Source: Congeria kusceri
Taxonomy: Eukaryota; Mollusca; Bivalvia; Myida; Dreissenidae
NCBI GenBank assembly: GCA_027627225.1
Contig: CM051030.1
Span: forward strand, 3,873,501-3,937,500
Length of the DNA: 64,000 nt
Reading direction: 5' to 3'
Shown: one piece after another, positions 36,817 through 51,800 of the stretch
Numbering within the stretch: the first letter of the stretch is position 1
How the letters are laid out: the number at the start of each line of letters is the position of its first letter
The notes under the pieces: generated by a model
What the model saw: the letters and a program-made list of their open reading frames with translations, nothing else
The model's database searches: none
Told to the model about the DNA's origin: nothing
Program-made: the position numbers and the translations under genes

Positions 36817-39800
36817 CTGGAAAATACAGCAACTTTATGATGAAATCTCAACACAATTGTTAAGACAGCACGCTAGCTTCTGATCCTGATCGAATATAGG
36901 CAATCCATGATGAAATTTGGGAAATATAGTCAATAAGATCCTGATCGAATATCGACAGATTCACTATGAAACCTGGAAAATATAGTCATCAAAACTGTTA
37001 AGACAACACATAATCTTATGATACAGATCGCATATCGTTAAATTCACCTTGGAACAGTGAAATATAGTCAGCAAAATTGTTAAGGCAACACATATTCTTA
37101 TGATACAGATCGCATATCGTTAAATTCACCGTAGAATAGAGAAATATAGTCAACACAAATGTTAAGACAGCACATGAGCTTATGATCCTAATCGAATGTC
37201 GGTAACTTTACGATGAAACCTGGGAAGTATTGTCACCAAAATTGTTACAACAGCACATGAGCTAATGATCCTAATCGAAAAATGGCAACTTCATGATAAA
37301 ACCTAAATCATACATATTAAATCATACTGCAAATTTTTACAAAAATCTTTATAAAAAAGACAACAATATCAACATAAACAACTCTGAACGATTCTATACC
37401 AACATATGCAATAAAATAAGTCCAGAACAAACGCAAAATGAACAAAAATATCTATCAGAGTATGAATGCGCTAAAGCATTGCTAGACATGAAAAATAACA
37501 AAAGCCCAGGATCAGACGGCATCTCTGCAGAATTTTATAAAAATTTTTGGACAGATATTAAGCAATATGTTGTAAGCTCTCTTAATTATTCTTTAGACAT
37601 TAATAACCTAACAGAACTGCAAAAACAAAGTATAATTACTTTACTACCCAAGACAGGAAAGGACACCCTTTTGATCGATAACTGGAGGCCTGTCTCACTT
37701 TTAAACGTTGATTATAAAATAGCTACAAAATCTATTGCCAATCGCATAAAACCATTCTTAAGAAGTATAATAAGTACAAATCAAACCGGATTTATCAATG
37801 GAAGGTACATTGGCGAAAACGTAAGACTTTTGCAAGAAATAATTGAAAAAATTGATGAAACTAATGAAACCGGTCTCATATTTTTTACGGATTTTAATAA
37901 AGCTTTTGACAGTATCAATCATGAATTTATGTTTAAATGCCTACGCCATTTCGGTTTTAATGAACACACTATACAGTGGGTCATGTTATTCTATAAAGAT
38001 GCAAAATCATGCGTTATAAATAATGGGCATTTTTCGGATTTTTTTAGTATACAGAAGGGTGTCAGACAAGGCTGCCCTTTATCACCTTATCTTTTTATTA
38101 TCTGCATTGAATTAATGTCGATAGACATAGAGCTTAACACTCAAGTTAAGGGGAAAAAAATTAATAATGTAGAAATAAAACAGTCACTTTTTGCTGATGA
38201 CGCCTCTTTCATACTAGACGGTTCGCGTATATCGTTCGAAACATTAATAAAAATTATAGAAGAGTTTGCATTGATATCCGGACTATCATTAAACAGAAAT
38301 AAATGTAAAATCCTTAAGTTGGGTGCATCTAAACAAAGCCAAACTGAGTTTTGCAAACATAAACAATTCATCTGGAGCTCTAACCATGCCTCAGCTTTAG
38401 GGATAGAATTCAGCAACGATCCAGTAGAAATAATGTCATTAAACATTCCTGAAAAAATTCATGCTTTTGAAACTTGTTTAAATAAATGGAAGCGTTGGAA
38501 GTTATCGTTAATCGGCAAAATTACAGTTTTGAAAAATTTTGCAATACCCAAGCTTGTATATCCATTAACAGTTTTACCAAACCCATCTCAAGATATTATT
38601 TCAAAAATAAAATCGCTATGTTTTAAATTTCTTTGGGACGAAAAACCAGACAAAATTGCCAGAAAGCGAATTATACAAGACTATGTCGAGGGTGGCTTAA
38701 AAATGTTGGATATTGACCTATTCTTAAAATCCCTCAAAGCCAGTTGGGTAAAAAGATTTATATTTCAACCAGATTCAAAATTAATGAAAATATATAACAT
38801 ATGCTAAGTAATTATGGCGGAATGTTAATTTTTAAATCAACTTATCATGAAAAAGAGGTAAAAGACCTTAACATAAAATCTGAGTTCTTAAAAAACATTT
38901 TGTGTGGATGGCTCAGTGTCGCTCTGGAAAAAAACGAAATTCCAATACAGAAACAAATTATTTGGAATAATTCATTTATAAAAAACGATAATAGAACTTT
39001 CTTTATTAAAACATGGTTCGAAAGAGGTATTCAATATATTGAACATTTATATGACTTTAGAAAAAGAGAATTTTACAGTTTTCAAGATATAATAAATATT
39101 TATGAAATAGATAAAGCAGACTTTATGAAATACCATAAAATTGTTAAAAGTATACCTGTTGAATGGAAAAGTAAACTAAAAGAAAATGATATAAATTCTT
39201 CGATACCACAATACATGCTTAACAAAATAACAGAACATACAAAAGTCTGCAAACTAGTGTATAAATCACTAACATTAAATCACAAACCTGAAGATTTTAA
39301 ACAATTTGATAAATGGAAAAACATAATCCAGACATTAGCCAAAGAGCTATCTTTATTCAACCAGTCAAATTAACAATTGACACCAAACTTAGAAACTTTC
39401 AATATAAATACCTCATGCACATTTTACCAAATAATACTTACCTCCACAAATGCAATCTAGTTCCTTCAACTTTATGTGACTTCTGTTATATGCACTCAGA
39501 AACAGACATTCACGTATTCTGGGAATGTCACTACATTCAAAAATTTTGGATGGGCATTAAAATTTTTATTTACAACAAGTTAGAAGGGGTAGAAAACATT
39601 GAACTAAATTTAGCGATTATATCATTCTGTCATTTAGCCAAAACTGAATTCAAACATGCACATGTTATAAACTCCGTAATGTTATTGGCTAAATATTTTA
39701 TATTTAAGTGCAAACAGGAAAAAGCAATTCCACAAATAGATGCTTTTGTATCCTTTTTTAATAATAGAATTAAACTTGAGGAAATAATCGCGACAACACA

Positions 39801-42800
39801 AAATAAATTACATATATTTCAATCACTCTGGACGCATTTTATTCTCAATTAAAACACCTACCTTAAGGTAATACACACTTCCTTTGTGTTATTATTTTGT
39901 TTCTTTCTTGATGCTTTTGTTTCTTTATCCACAACTACTTTAAATTGTAATGCTATTCCATGTTGTTAACCTTTACATTATGTATGAAATCCTTATTAAC
40001 TTAAAAATACTTTTCAGACACCAACGATAGTTTTTACATATACTATCTACCATAAGTTAACCTACCATAAAGCAACACACACTCTTTTTTTTTCTTTTTT
40101 TTTGGCTATTTTTGTTGTTTTTTCGTTGTCTAAATGTACATTTACTTGTGTAATGCCACTCCATTGTTGTTAATCTTAAAATCTGGTATGAAATCGACAT
40201 TAATTTAAACACAATTTTTCTCACACTAACAATTGTCTTCATTTATAATATGTACCGTACAAAAATTTCGTTAAACAAATATACTAATTTTGTGTATTTT
40301 GAAAAGAATATGTTATATGCAAAATATGTTATGTTTACGATGGAAATAAAAAAATGGAATAACAAAAAAAAACTTCATGATAAAACCTGGCAAATATAGT
40401 CAGCAAAATTGTTAAGACAGCATATGATATTATAACCCTAATACAGGAATGACCAATTCATGATTAAACCTGGGAAATATAGGAAAATATAGTCAGCAAA
40501 CTATTTAGAGCAGCCCATGCTCTTATTATCCTGATCGAATACCCGGAACTTTATTATATCACCAGGGAAATACAGACAGCAAAATTGTTAAGACCGCACA
40601 AAATCATTTATCCTGGTCGAATAACCGCAACTTCATTATAAAACCTTGGAAATAGAGTCAACGAAATTGATCAGATATAACAGGTTCTTATGATCCTGGT
40701 CGAATTCGACAACTTTATAAAACCTGGGAAATATACTTAGTTAGATCCTGATCAAAACTCGGTAACTTCGTTATAAAACCTGGGAAATAGTCAATAAGAT
40801 CCTGATAGAAACTCGGCAACTAGAAAGAGTCAATAAACTCGGCAACTTCGTTATAAAACCTGGGAAATAGTCAATAAGATCCTGATAGAAACTGGGCAAC
40901 TCCATTTTGAAACCTGTGTAATACTGTATATTAACAAGATTGTTATGACAACACATGATTTAAAATATGATATTGATTGAATACTGGCAACTTCATGTTA
41001 AATCCTGGAAAATATTTTAACAAATTGATATCACACCACAGGATCTTATGATCCTGATCGGAAATCTGCAACTTCATGATAAAAGATGGGAAATTAAAAA
41101 GTCAACATAATTGTTAAAGACATAATAGGATCTGAATAAGAGATGTCGCTAACCGGTGATGATATATGACGCAATCTTAGGAATTATCGATGGCGATTAT
41201 TCATGAATGACGCATAAGTGATGAGACAACCGTCAGAATATGCGATTTCGCAATGTTTTAATTCAGCGATGACGCAATAATGCAATTAATTATAAGCAAT
41301 CATATGAATTAGTGATGACGCTTCAATACCGGTAATGATAAAAGACGCAATGTTATAAAATAGCAAGGGCGCAATGTTTTGTATTACCAATGTCGCTTAC
41401 CGGCGAAAATACATGACAAATGTTAGAAATATCTTGCCTCGCTTCTTGTGTCATCAGATTCTCGCGTCTCGCTTCGTGTATCTTGGTTTGAAAATCTACC
41501 ACGAGACTCGAGATTCGGGCGATATGTGAACGGTATAACATCGTGCCACGCTTCGTGTCTCGCCTGAATATCATGTAACGCTTCGTGTCTCACTTCCATC
41601 TCGTGTCTCGACCTTTGAACGCGAGGCACGATAATTGCGCGAGACATGAAGCGAGGCACGCTATTTTAGCGCGAGACACGAAGCGAGACACGATAATCCG
41701 GCGAAACACCAGGTCAAATTACACCAAAACGGAAGTCACATCCTCAGGGTTACAGTTAGATGTCAGTTAGATAATAAACACATAGGGTTCAGTGTATAAT
41801 GCATATGATTTTTAAAATACAGTTTAAATGATATGTTTTGGTATCAATTTACAGGTATATATGTAAGAAATAAGAAAAAAGGACAGTTTTAGGCACTACT
41901 TTGTATTAGTGGTTCCCAGCTTCATAACTTTTGGCCCATGTATTCATGCACAAAATGGCAGCCCCCATGCCTGTCAAAACCGGTGTGATTACGTAAATAT
42001 TTGGAGTTACAACGTATAGAAATTTTTGACACGCTGTTTTTTTCAAAAGGTTATGGTCTTATCTTTCCAACGATGTTTGGTGATATATTGGGAAGAAGAT
42101 TGGTTATGGTGAAAATTGAGATCAAACATTGAATATTTTATATGTAACAATGAAGGAATTTATTTGCGCATGCGTAACCTTTAAGAACTTCCGGTAAGAT
42201 TTGTCGTCTGCAAACATTTTGAAAAATGGATGCCTACAAAACGCACTGTAATGGAGAGAATCACTGCCAGATGCCAACTTGACCCCATTAAAGGCTGTAT
42301 TTTATGGGATGGTTGCTCTAGTGGACATGAGGGGGGTAGATATGGGAAAGTTAAAGCAAAATGTCCACCAGAGTCACCATCCAAGACCCATTATGTTCAC
42401 CATTTTGTTTTTCAGTTTCATTTTGACAATTATTTGCACGAGTCTCAACAAGTATCTCATTTATGTCATAATACTTTGTGTTGCAATCTTTATCATTTAG
42501 AACCTGTAACTGTTAATAATGCCAGCAAAGTTTGTTAAGAATTCTGCGCACACCGGTATTGCTGATTGGTGTAGTGCACCGACCAAGCTGAAGGCCTTTG
42601 TTTACCTTTGCGGCACGCCTACCACGACCTTATTACTATCAACCTCCTCGTAAAGATTGCGATACTTGCTAATGTATGAACACTTTGTACACTTTAGCCA
42701 CTCACGCCAACCTAGACCCCACTTAATGGAGTAAGCGGCATTAAAATTTAAATCATCATCACAGTTTGGTTTAATTTGAGTACCGTATGTTCTTTAAATG

Positions 42801-45800
42801 CAATGCAGGGTTGAAAAGAACCTGGACCTCAGCCTGAACCATCAACTTATTGGTATACAAGCCTGGATGAAGTGACGAGTCATCAAAACTACTGTACTCA
42901 TCAACTACATTGGAGGCATTGGGACGGGGTCGTAACAGTTGTGTCCATACCATCGGTATCTTTGACGGTTAGTACATTGTTGTAATGTATTCTACTATCA
43001 AATGATTTCTTTTCCATTCTCACATACGTCTTATCAACAACAGTAGGAAAAGAAAGAGTTTTACCCTTATTGGGACTACCAGGCCCCTTTTTGAACCAAA
43101 CTTTTCGCAAGTGAGCTCGACGCTTTGTAGCCCGCATAGCGACTAGCCTTATGGCAAAAAAAACAAAGTAAACTATGGTATATGTACACTAACTATAACT
43201 TACTTAATAAGTAAACATGCACAGAAAACCTTCTTATTTTCACAGATTACACAGCAGAGAGTACTGGATACAGACTGAAGATTGCTGGAGACCGGCCTAA
43301 AAGGATTTCACACCTCACCCACAGGCTCAGGTGTGACACAAGACTGTTAATTAGTACCTGGCATTGACATTTTGGGGTCATGTTTTTGTTTATTGTATGT
43401 CAGGAGGTAAAGTCTGTTGATTTTTATGTAAACAAACCCTTCTCTGGATTCAAATGGCATCTGAAATGCTACTTTTATATGGATTTTACCCAAAACAATG
43501 CAGATTTTTTTTTTAGCTCGAAACAGCTTAAAAACCTGTTCTATAACATTTAGAATGTCAATGAATATTGTTTTCACTTCTGATATTATATATTATGTCT
43601 GCCATGCCTCAAAGTTGTGCTTTATTCTGAGTTAAAATAATGTTTTCCAAGATGTACCTAAGTACATTTTTTCGGTCAAAATTCTTGTCTCACAACGCCT
43701 TTATATGTGGTATTTTCATCGTTATTTTTTCCAATAAATCCTTATGATAGGACTTCATGTTCTTTCCCGAAATAGATCAGCCTTGTGAAAAATGTGGTTT
43801 TTCTTCAAATTTGAAAGGGTTTAGATAATAAACACACAGGGTTCAGTGTATAATGCATATGATTTGTAAAATACAGTTTAAATTATATGTTTTGGTATCC
43901 ATTTAAACGTATATATGTAAGAAATAAGAAAAAAGGACAGTTTTAGGCACTACTTTGTATTAGTGGTTCCCAGCTTCATAATTTTTGGCCCATATATTCA
44001 TGCACAAAATGGCAGCCCCATGCCTGTCAAAACCGGTGTGTTTATTCTAACGTAAATATTATGAGTTACAACGTATAGAAATTTTTGACATGCTGTTTTT
44101 TCAAACGGTTATGGCCTTATCTTTCCAACGATGTATGGTGATATATTGGGAAGAAGCTTGGTTATGGGGAAAATTGAGATCAAACATTGATTACTTTATC
44201 TGTAACAATGAAGGAATTTATTTGCGCATGCGTAACCACGAAGCGAGACACAATATTTGGCCGCGAGATACTGCGTCAGTGCGAGATCTCGTGCCTCGCT
44301 TCGTGTCTCGCGGGATATCGTGTCTCGCTTCGTGTTTCGCGCAATTCTCGTGTCTCGCCCTCGCCGTAAGAGGTACCATATTCCATATGACCCTAACCGG
44401 ATTCCGTACTAATCGGCGATGATGCATGACGCAATGCTATGGAACAGCGATGTTGCTTACGCGCAGTGATACATGACGCAATGTTATGATATAGCGATGA
44501 CGCATTGAGCTGAGTTAGTGCTGATGAAATGTGTTCAGTATTGACGCAATGTTATGCATTAACTAGCGATTATGCAATGTTATGAACAAGCGATTACGCA
44601 ATGTTCTGAAAAATCGATTACGTAATATCACGACGCAGCGATGACGCAATGTTATGCATTAGCAATGAGGCAATGTTATGCATTATCGATGACGCAATGT
44701 TATGCATTAGTGACCTCACTTACCGGTGATGACGCCGCTGACGATGGCGATGCCGATAGAAACAACGAGAGCCAGGATCTGATAACCGCCCTGCTGTTTG
44801 GGGGTCCAGCCGGCCTTTTCCGGTAATGTGTTAGGAAATATCTCGGTATAGCTGCGGGGAAAGAAGCAACGTTATTGCGTACCGAAGATTAACTTATTCA
44901 CATAGATTTGTTCATAGATTTTAGTGTTGTTGTTTTTTTAAATGTCATTAAATGGCGTAACTCCAAAAGTATTTAGCATCTGGAATTATCTAAAGCAATT
45001 ATACATCATATTATTATAAAGATATTTTTAACAATTTGCCTTCGCCAGGACTCAAACCTACGAACTTCGGGATTTAAAAAATCTGATGCACTAATCACTA
45101 TGCCATTGACTCGTATTTGTTAACAATTTGTAAGGCATACACGTGTTTTAATTTTTACAAAAGAAAAAAAGTCAATTAAATTCACAGTTTACGACGATTT
45201 TTTTTATTTGCCAATGAAAACAACATTTTCATAATATTCAAACAGCAGCAGAAAGCGTTTGCTGAAATTTATAAACAAAATTTTAACGCAAATATTTTTG
45301 ACTCAGTTTAAAAATACGGGTGATTTTTTATGGGTAGCCAGCGAGAGGTGAAACAAACAGGATTTTATTTTAGGCCCTACCTTGCTCCCCATTTCTCCGT
45401 GGAGCCGATAGCCGCCATGATGCCGCCCGCCACACCCGCCAGGATCGCGGGCATGCCGTGCAGGTTGTTGACTCCGCACGTGTCGTGGATGAGCAGCTTT
45501 TCCCTCAGGAATTTCTGAAACAGACCAATTAATTTTCGAAGAGGTGTAATCGATATGGCGCCCGCCTTGCGATGGGGAGGTTAGATGACGAAGTTAGATT
45601 CCTAAACGGGGAGCGTTCGAAAGATCCTCCTCAAAAGACGACAAGTACTGGTTCTACCGTAAAACGAACTGATGTGTGTCCCAATAAGCCTCATGTTTTC
45701 GACAAAATCGAGCTAAAATAAATCAATTTAAACGAATTGTATTAAATTTACATTTTTTTTTTCAACCTAAGCCTGGCGAATATTGAGGCAGATATTAGTT

Positions 45801-48800
45801 AATACGCGTGCATGCGCAATAAGTAACAACGTATCCAAGTTATTAAAATAGAGTAGTACACGCATACACACGCGCACAGGTCTAACACCATCTCACATGC
45901 ATGTACGCGAACCCGCACATTCCTGGACGCACGCAAGTCTAACACGCCACACACGCACGTATTCACACGCACACTTACGCACGCCTCTAATAAAACACAT
46001 ATTCATGCATGAACACACGCACACCATCTAGAATATAACATGCACTATCGTACGCAAGCCGCAAACATCACATACACACGCATTTACGCGCGCATCCATG
46101 CGTACACACTCGCACTAAACACGCAAGTTATTATGTATACGCAGACCACACGCAAGAAACTCGCGCGAAACCATATATACGCACACAACTTCCGCCGCTC
46201 GCGCGGACTCACCGAGATGAATTTAAATCCAGTCACTGATATGATGGCGGCCACTGATCCCATTATGAGAGCTCCAAACGGATGTAGCGGCATGTTCGCG
46301 GTTGTGCCGACGGCAACCCCGCCGGCAAGCGTAGAGTTCTGGATAAATTCCTGGAAAAGAGTCCAAATAAACAAGCGTTGTCATTGTAAGCGACGAATGC
46401 CCTCGAAAATGTGTGTTTACAGAAGAAAGAGTAATATTCCTTGTACTCGACACATCCTCTCAAAGCCCTCTATCATTACATAAAGTACCATTTGAATCCT
46501 TGTAATACTTTTTGAGTTATGATCCGCACAAGAAAAGAACACTTTATTAGAATGCTCTGCACAAGGAAAAAATATGCCATGAGCAATAACTCCGTAAATA
46601 TTAAAGAAAGAGTTATGGTCATCGCACTCTGCACATCCTATCAAAGCCCTCTAACATTACTTGAAGTGCCATTTAAATCTGTTTAATTCTTTTCGAGTTA
46701 TGATCCGCACAAGTCAATTACACTATGTTATAATGCTCTGCACAAGAAAAAAAATACGCCTAGAGCAATAACTCGGTAAAAATTAAAGAATTATGGTTCT
46801 TGCAATCTGCACTTCCTCTCAACGTCCTCTATCAATATATGTGGTTTTATTTTAAATCCTTCAATACAAATGGAGTTATCCTCCGCACAATAAAATAACC
46901 AAAGGTCAATAATTCCGTAAATATTGAAGAACGAGTTATGGTCCTTGTACTCTGCACTTCCTATCAATACCCTCTTATCAATATATGTGGTTTTATTTTA
47001 AATCCCTTCAATACTAATGGAGTTATGCTCCGCACAAGAAAATTAACCAAAGGGCAATAACTCCGTAAATATTGAAGAAATAGTTATGGTTCTTGTACTC
47101 TGCACTTCATCTCAACGTCCTCTATCATTATATAAAGTATCATTTGAATTCCTTCTATACTTTTCGAGTGATTGTCCGCACAAGAAGCGGGACGGACGGA
47201 CAGACAGACAAACGGACGATGCGATTACTATATGCCCCCGAAGTTCCCTTCAGGGGGGTGCATAAAACGAATTAAAACTAGACTTGTCACATGAGTGACG
47301 GATATACCTCCACAATATGGCCTTGTCACAGAACTATGGCATCCATTTGAAAGAAATAGACACAGAGAGAATGTTTTTATTTGTGAATGTTTAACAGTGC
47401 ATTTGGAAAAATTTTATATCAGTAGGAGCCATAACTCTGGCAACATTTAGTAGTTTGTAACTGAAGTTGAACTTTATCTGTATTTTATGATGTTACACCT
47501 GTGTACAATACATAATTTAACAAGAAATGTGGAAATTCCACGTAAACCAAATTTTTCTAACGAAATGCATAAGTCAGCACAGTAATGAAAGAAAGTTATG
47601 GGTGCAAGGTGAAGGTCATACAGCTATGGCTAGGAAATGGTGACCTTGACCTTGCAATCCAAAGCCGTTTTTTTTAGTAAAGGTGACCTTTACCCCACCC
47701 ACTCCATATGCAATCGCAAGAGAAGTCTAGATATAAGGTATCTACATATGAAGGTTCATTAAAATATCTCAATTCGTTCTCTAGGTATTGAGTGGAAACA
47801 TTTTACCTATTATTAGTAATGGTGACCTTGACCCCATCCACCCCATATGCAGTCCCAAGAAAGGTCTCAATATGAGTTATCTACATATGAAGTTTCATTA
47901 AAATATCTCAATGCATTCTCAATTTATTGAGCGGAACTGTTTTTATATTTTTAGTAATGGTGATCTTGACCCGGACACCATCCATCCCATACGAAATCCC
48001 AAGCAAGGTTTCAATATAAAGTATCTATGTATGACGTTTCATTAAAATATCTCAATGCGTACTCAAGTTATTGAGTGGAAACTGTTTTTCTATTTTAAGT
48101 AATGGTGACCTTGACCCTACCCACCCCATATGCAATCCCAAGCGATGTCTTGTTATATGTATCTATGTATGACGTTTCATCAAAATATCTCAATGCATTC
48201 TCAAGTTATTGAGCGAAAACCGTTTTTCTATTTTTAGTAACGGTGACATTGACCTTGACCCCATATGCAATCCCAAGCGAGGTCTAGTTATAACGTATCT
48301 ATGTATGAAGTTTAATTACAATAGCTCATTCGTTCTCGAGTTAGAGAGTGGAAACAAAAAGTTGACGCCGCAATCCCTCTGTCAAAATTCCGTGGTTTGT
48401 AACCAAAGTAGAACTCAACCCGTATTTTATGATGCTACATATATATACCAAGAATTAGTTGAATATGTCACGCCATTGTTGAGTTATCATCAGGAAACCA
48501 TAATTTTAGGGAATTTAAGTCGAAAAGGGGCCATAACTCTGTCAAAATTGTTTGTAACCAAAGCCGAACTTGACCCGTATTTTATGATGCTGCACATGTA
48601 TACCAAAAATTATTTGAATATGTCAAGCCATTCTTGAGTTATCGTCCGAAACCATGTTTTTAGGGAATTTATGTCGAAAAGGGGCCATAACTCTGTCAAA
48701 ATTTAGTGGTTTGTAACCAAAATCGACTTGACCTGTATGTGATGATGTTACACATGTGTACAAAAAATTACTTGAATATGTCAAGCCATTCTTGAGTTAT

Positions 48801-51800
48801 CATCCGGAAACCAGTACTTTGATTGAAAGTTAACATGAATTCCAGTCGTATTTCCTGCCTAGCAGGTGGGCGGGGCAGTCTAACGTTTTTACAACTCATG
48901 CCAAACATGTCCAATTAACGACAATTGATAATTGGCAGGGGGGCCACGTCTTTACAAGGGCCGCGAATTAACGGTTTGTAGGAGGCGCGAACATGACGCA
49001 TTGTATCCACAAATAACAAAACTGGGCCATGTTGTGATAACGGTTTCACAGTTTGCACAAGGCGTACATTGTTGTTTATTATCCTTAAGTGACATCTATA
49101 CGGTTAACTTGTTTACAGTAAATTACAATTACTTTCTAAGTAAACCAATCAAAATGAATCCATTATCAGCCAATCAATTTCTTAAACAAAATTAGCATGA
49201 TCTGGTCATCTTAACATACGTCACTTGTAAAGTATTCTCCATTATATCAACACCGTATATTATACTAGAGTCTTTATTAATAAACAATGCCACCATCACG
49301 TGCTAGGAAGTATTTAACGCGGTCATTAGACAAAACCCAGGAAACGTGTAATCTGCACAGCAGATACAAGCTTCATGGTTCTGAAAAAAAAACAAAAACG
49401 GAACGATTAAAAAATTAATTAACAATACATTTAACAATATCTTACATTTCTTTATATTTGCCTAACACTCACAAAGTTATATCGCTCATTTACCAATGAA
49501 ACAAGGTAACACGTAGTATACATATTTCGGATAGGTATGCCGTATATAGTAGTATATAGTAGTATTTACAAAACGAATATTCGAATACCTAAAACGAATA
49601 TTCGAATATTGATTTCAGTATTCGGTCCCATCCCTACTTTTTACCATGCTGAACTTCCCGTTCTCGTCATAGATGGCGCACAGGCCGAACGTCACCACGG
49701 TGCACGCGGCCAGGGAGAGGTAGGTGTTCAGATAGGCCCTCTGCTGCTCATCGTCCGCTGCCGCGCCGCCGTTGAAACTCGGCCAGTACAGCCACAGGAA
49801 TATGGTTCCTTGATACAACACAATACTGCTATGATTGTGATCAATATTGACTGCTGTTAGTACCGCCAGAGAAATAGGTACCTGGATACAGCTATGATTT
49901 TAATAAATGTTAACACCTTCCCGCACAGCTACTATTCCTTTGATCAAGGTTGATGTCTCCTTCACAGCAAATATTATTTGGACTAATGTTGATTCTCCCA
50001 ACCGCACAGCTACACTATTATTTTGATCAATGTTGATTCTCCCAACCGCAGAGCTACACTATTATTTTGACCAATGCTGATTCTCCCAACCGCACAGCTA
50101 CACTATTATTTTGATCAATTTTGATCCCTCCCGCACAGCTACTATTTTATTTTGATCAATGTTGACTCCCCACCACTGCACAGCTACTATTATTTTGATC
50201 AATGTTGATCCCTCCCGCACAGCTACTATTATTTTGAACAATGTTGATTCCCCACCACTGCACAGCCACTATTATTTTGATCAATTATGACTCCCCACCA
50301 CTGCACAACTACTATTATTTTGATCAATGATGATTCCCCACCACTGCACAGCTACAATTATTTTGATCAATGATTACTCCCCACTACTGCACAGCTACTA
50401 TTATTTTGATCAATGTTGATCCCCCGCAGAGCTACTATTATTTTGATCAACGATTACTCCCCACCACTGCACAGCTACTATTATTTTGATCAATGTTGAT
50501 TCCTCCCGCACAGCTACTATTATTTTGAACAATGTTGATTCCCCACCACTGCACAGCTACTATTATTTTGATCAATGTTGATCCCTCCCGAAAAGCTACT
50601 ATTATTTTCATCAATGTTGATCCCTCCCGCACAGCCACTATTATTTCGATCAATGTTGATTCCCCGCAGAGCTACTATTATTTTGCTCAATGTTGATCCC
50701 TCCCGCACAGCCACTATTATTTTGAACAATGTTGATTCCTCACCACTGCACAGCTACTATTATTTTGATCAATGTTGATCCCTTCCGCACAGCTACTATT
50801 ATTTTGATCAAAGTTGATCTCCCCGAACATATACTATTATTTTGATCAATGTTGAACCCCAAAACAGCTACTTTTATTTTGATCAATGATTACTCCCCAC
50901 CTCTACACAGCTACTATTATTTTGATCATGTTGATCCATCCAGCATAGCTACTATTATTTTGAACAATGTTGATTCCCCACCACTGAACAGCTACTATTA
51001 TTTTGATCAATGTTGATCCCTCCCGCACAGCTACTATTATTTTCATCAATGTTGATCCCCCCGCACAGATACTATTATTTTGATCAATGTTGAACCCTCG
51101 CACAGCTACTATTATTTTGATCAATATTGATCCCACCGCACATCTACTATTATTTTGATCAATGTTGAACCCCCGCAGAGCTACTATTATTTTGATCAAT
51201 GTTGATCCCTCCCGCACAGCTACTATTATGTTGATCAATGTTGAACCCCCGCACAGCTATTATTATTTTGATAAATGTTGATCCCCTCGCACAGATACTA
51301 TTATTTTGATCAATGTTGATCCCCCCGCACAGATACTATTATTTTGATCATTGTTGATCCCTCCGCACAGCTACTATTATTTTGATAATTGTTGATACCC
51401 CGCACAGATACTATTATTTTGATCAATGTTGATCCCCCCGCACAGCTACTATTATTTTGATCAATGCTGAACCCCCGCACAGATACTATTATTTTGATCA
51501 ATGTTGATCCCCCCTCACAGCTACTATTATTTTGATCAATGTTGACCCCCCGCAGAGCTACTATTATTTTGATCAATGTTGATCCCACGCACAGCTACTA
51601 TTGGTTTGATCAATGTTGATCCCTCCGCACAGATTCTATTATTCGGATCAATGTTGATCACCCCCCCCCCGCACAGATACTATTATTTTTATCAATGTTG
51701 ATCTGCCCCCCCTCCTCGCAGCCACTCGCCGTTGAATATGGTTCCTGAATACAATATAAGACACGAGTCTTTACAGTCAACGTAATTGTTACCAATATGT

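Larger units (their letters stand above)
41430..44370. mobile_element. Composite element: 413-417 bp direct repeats, His-Me endonuclease and Mutator-like fragments
   Basis: The outer blocks (41430-41705, 44235-44365) are dense in gagacacgaagcg and its inverse. Inside lie two direct repeats, 41767-42179 and 43821-44237, about 95% alike. Between them a His-Me endonuclease frame (plus) and a Mutator-like transposase fragment (minus) face each other tail to tail. The superfamily is uncertain. The whole sits in the last intron of the Rh gene, inside a split gacgcaatgttat array. Confidence 0.7.

Noticed and set aside
41353..41770. Arg/His-rich open frames
   Set aside because: They are readings of the inverted gagacacgaagc cluster. 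Several frames on both strands are open at once.
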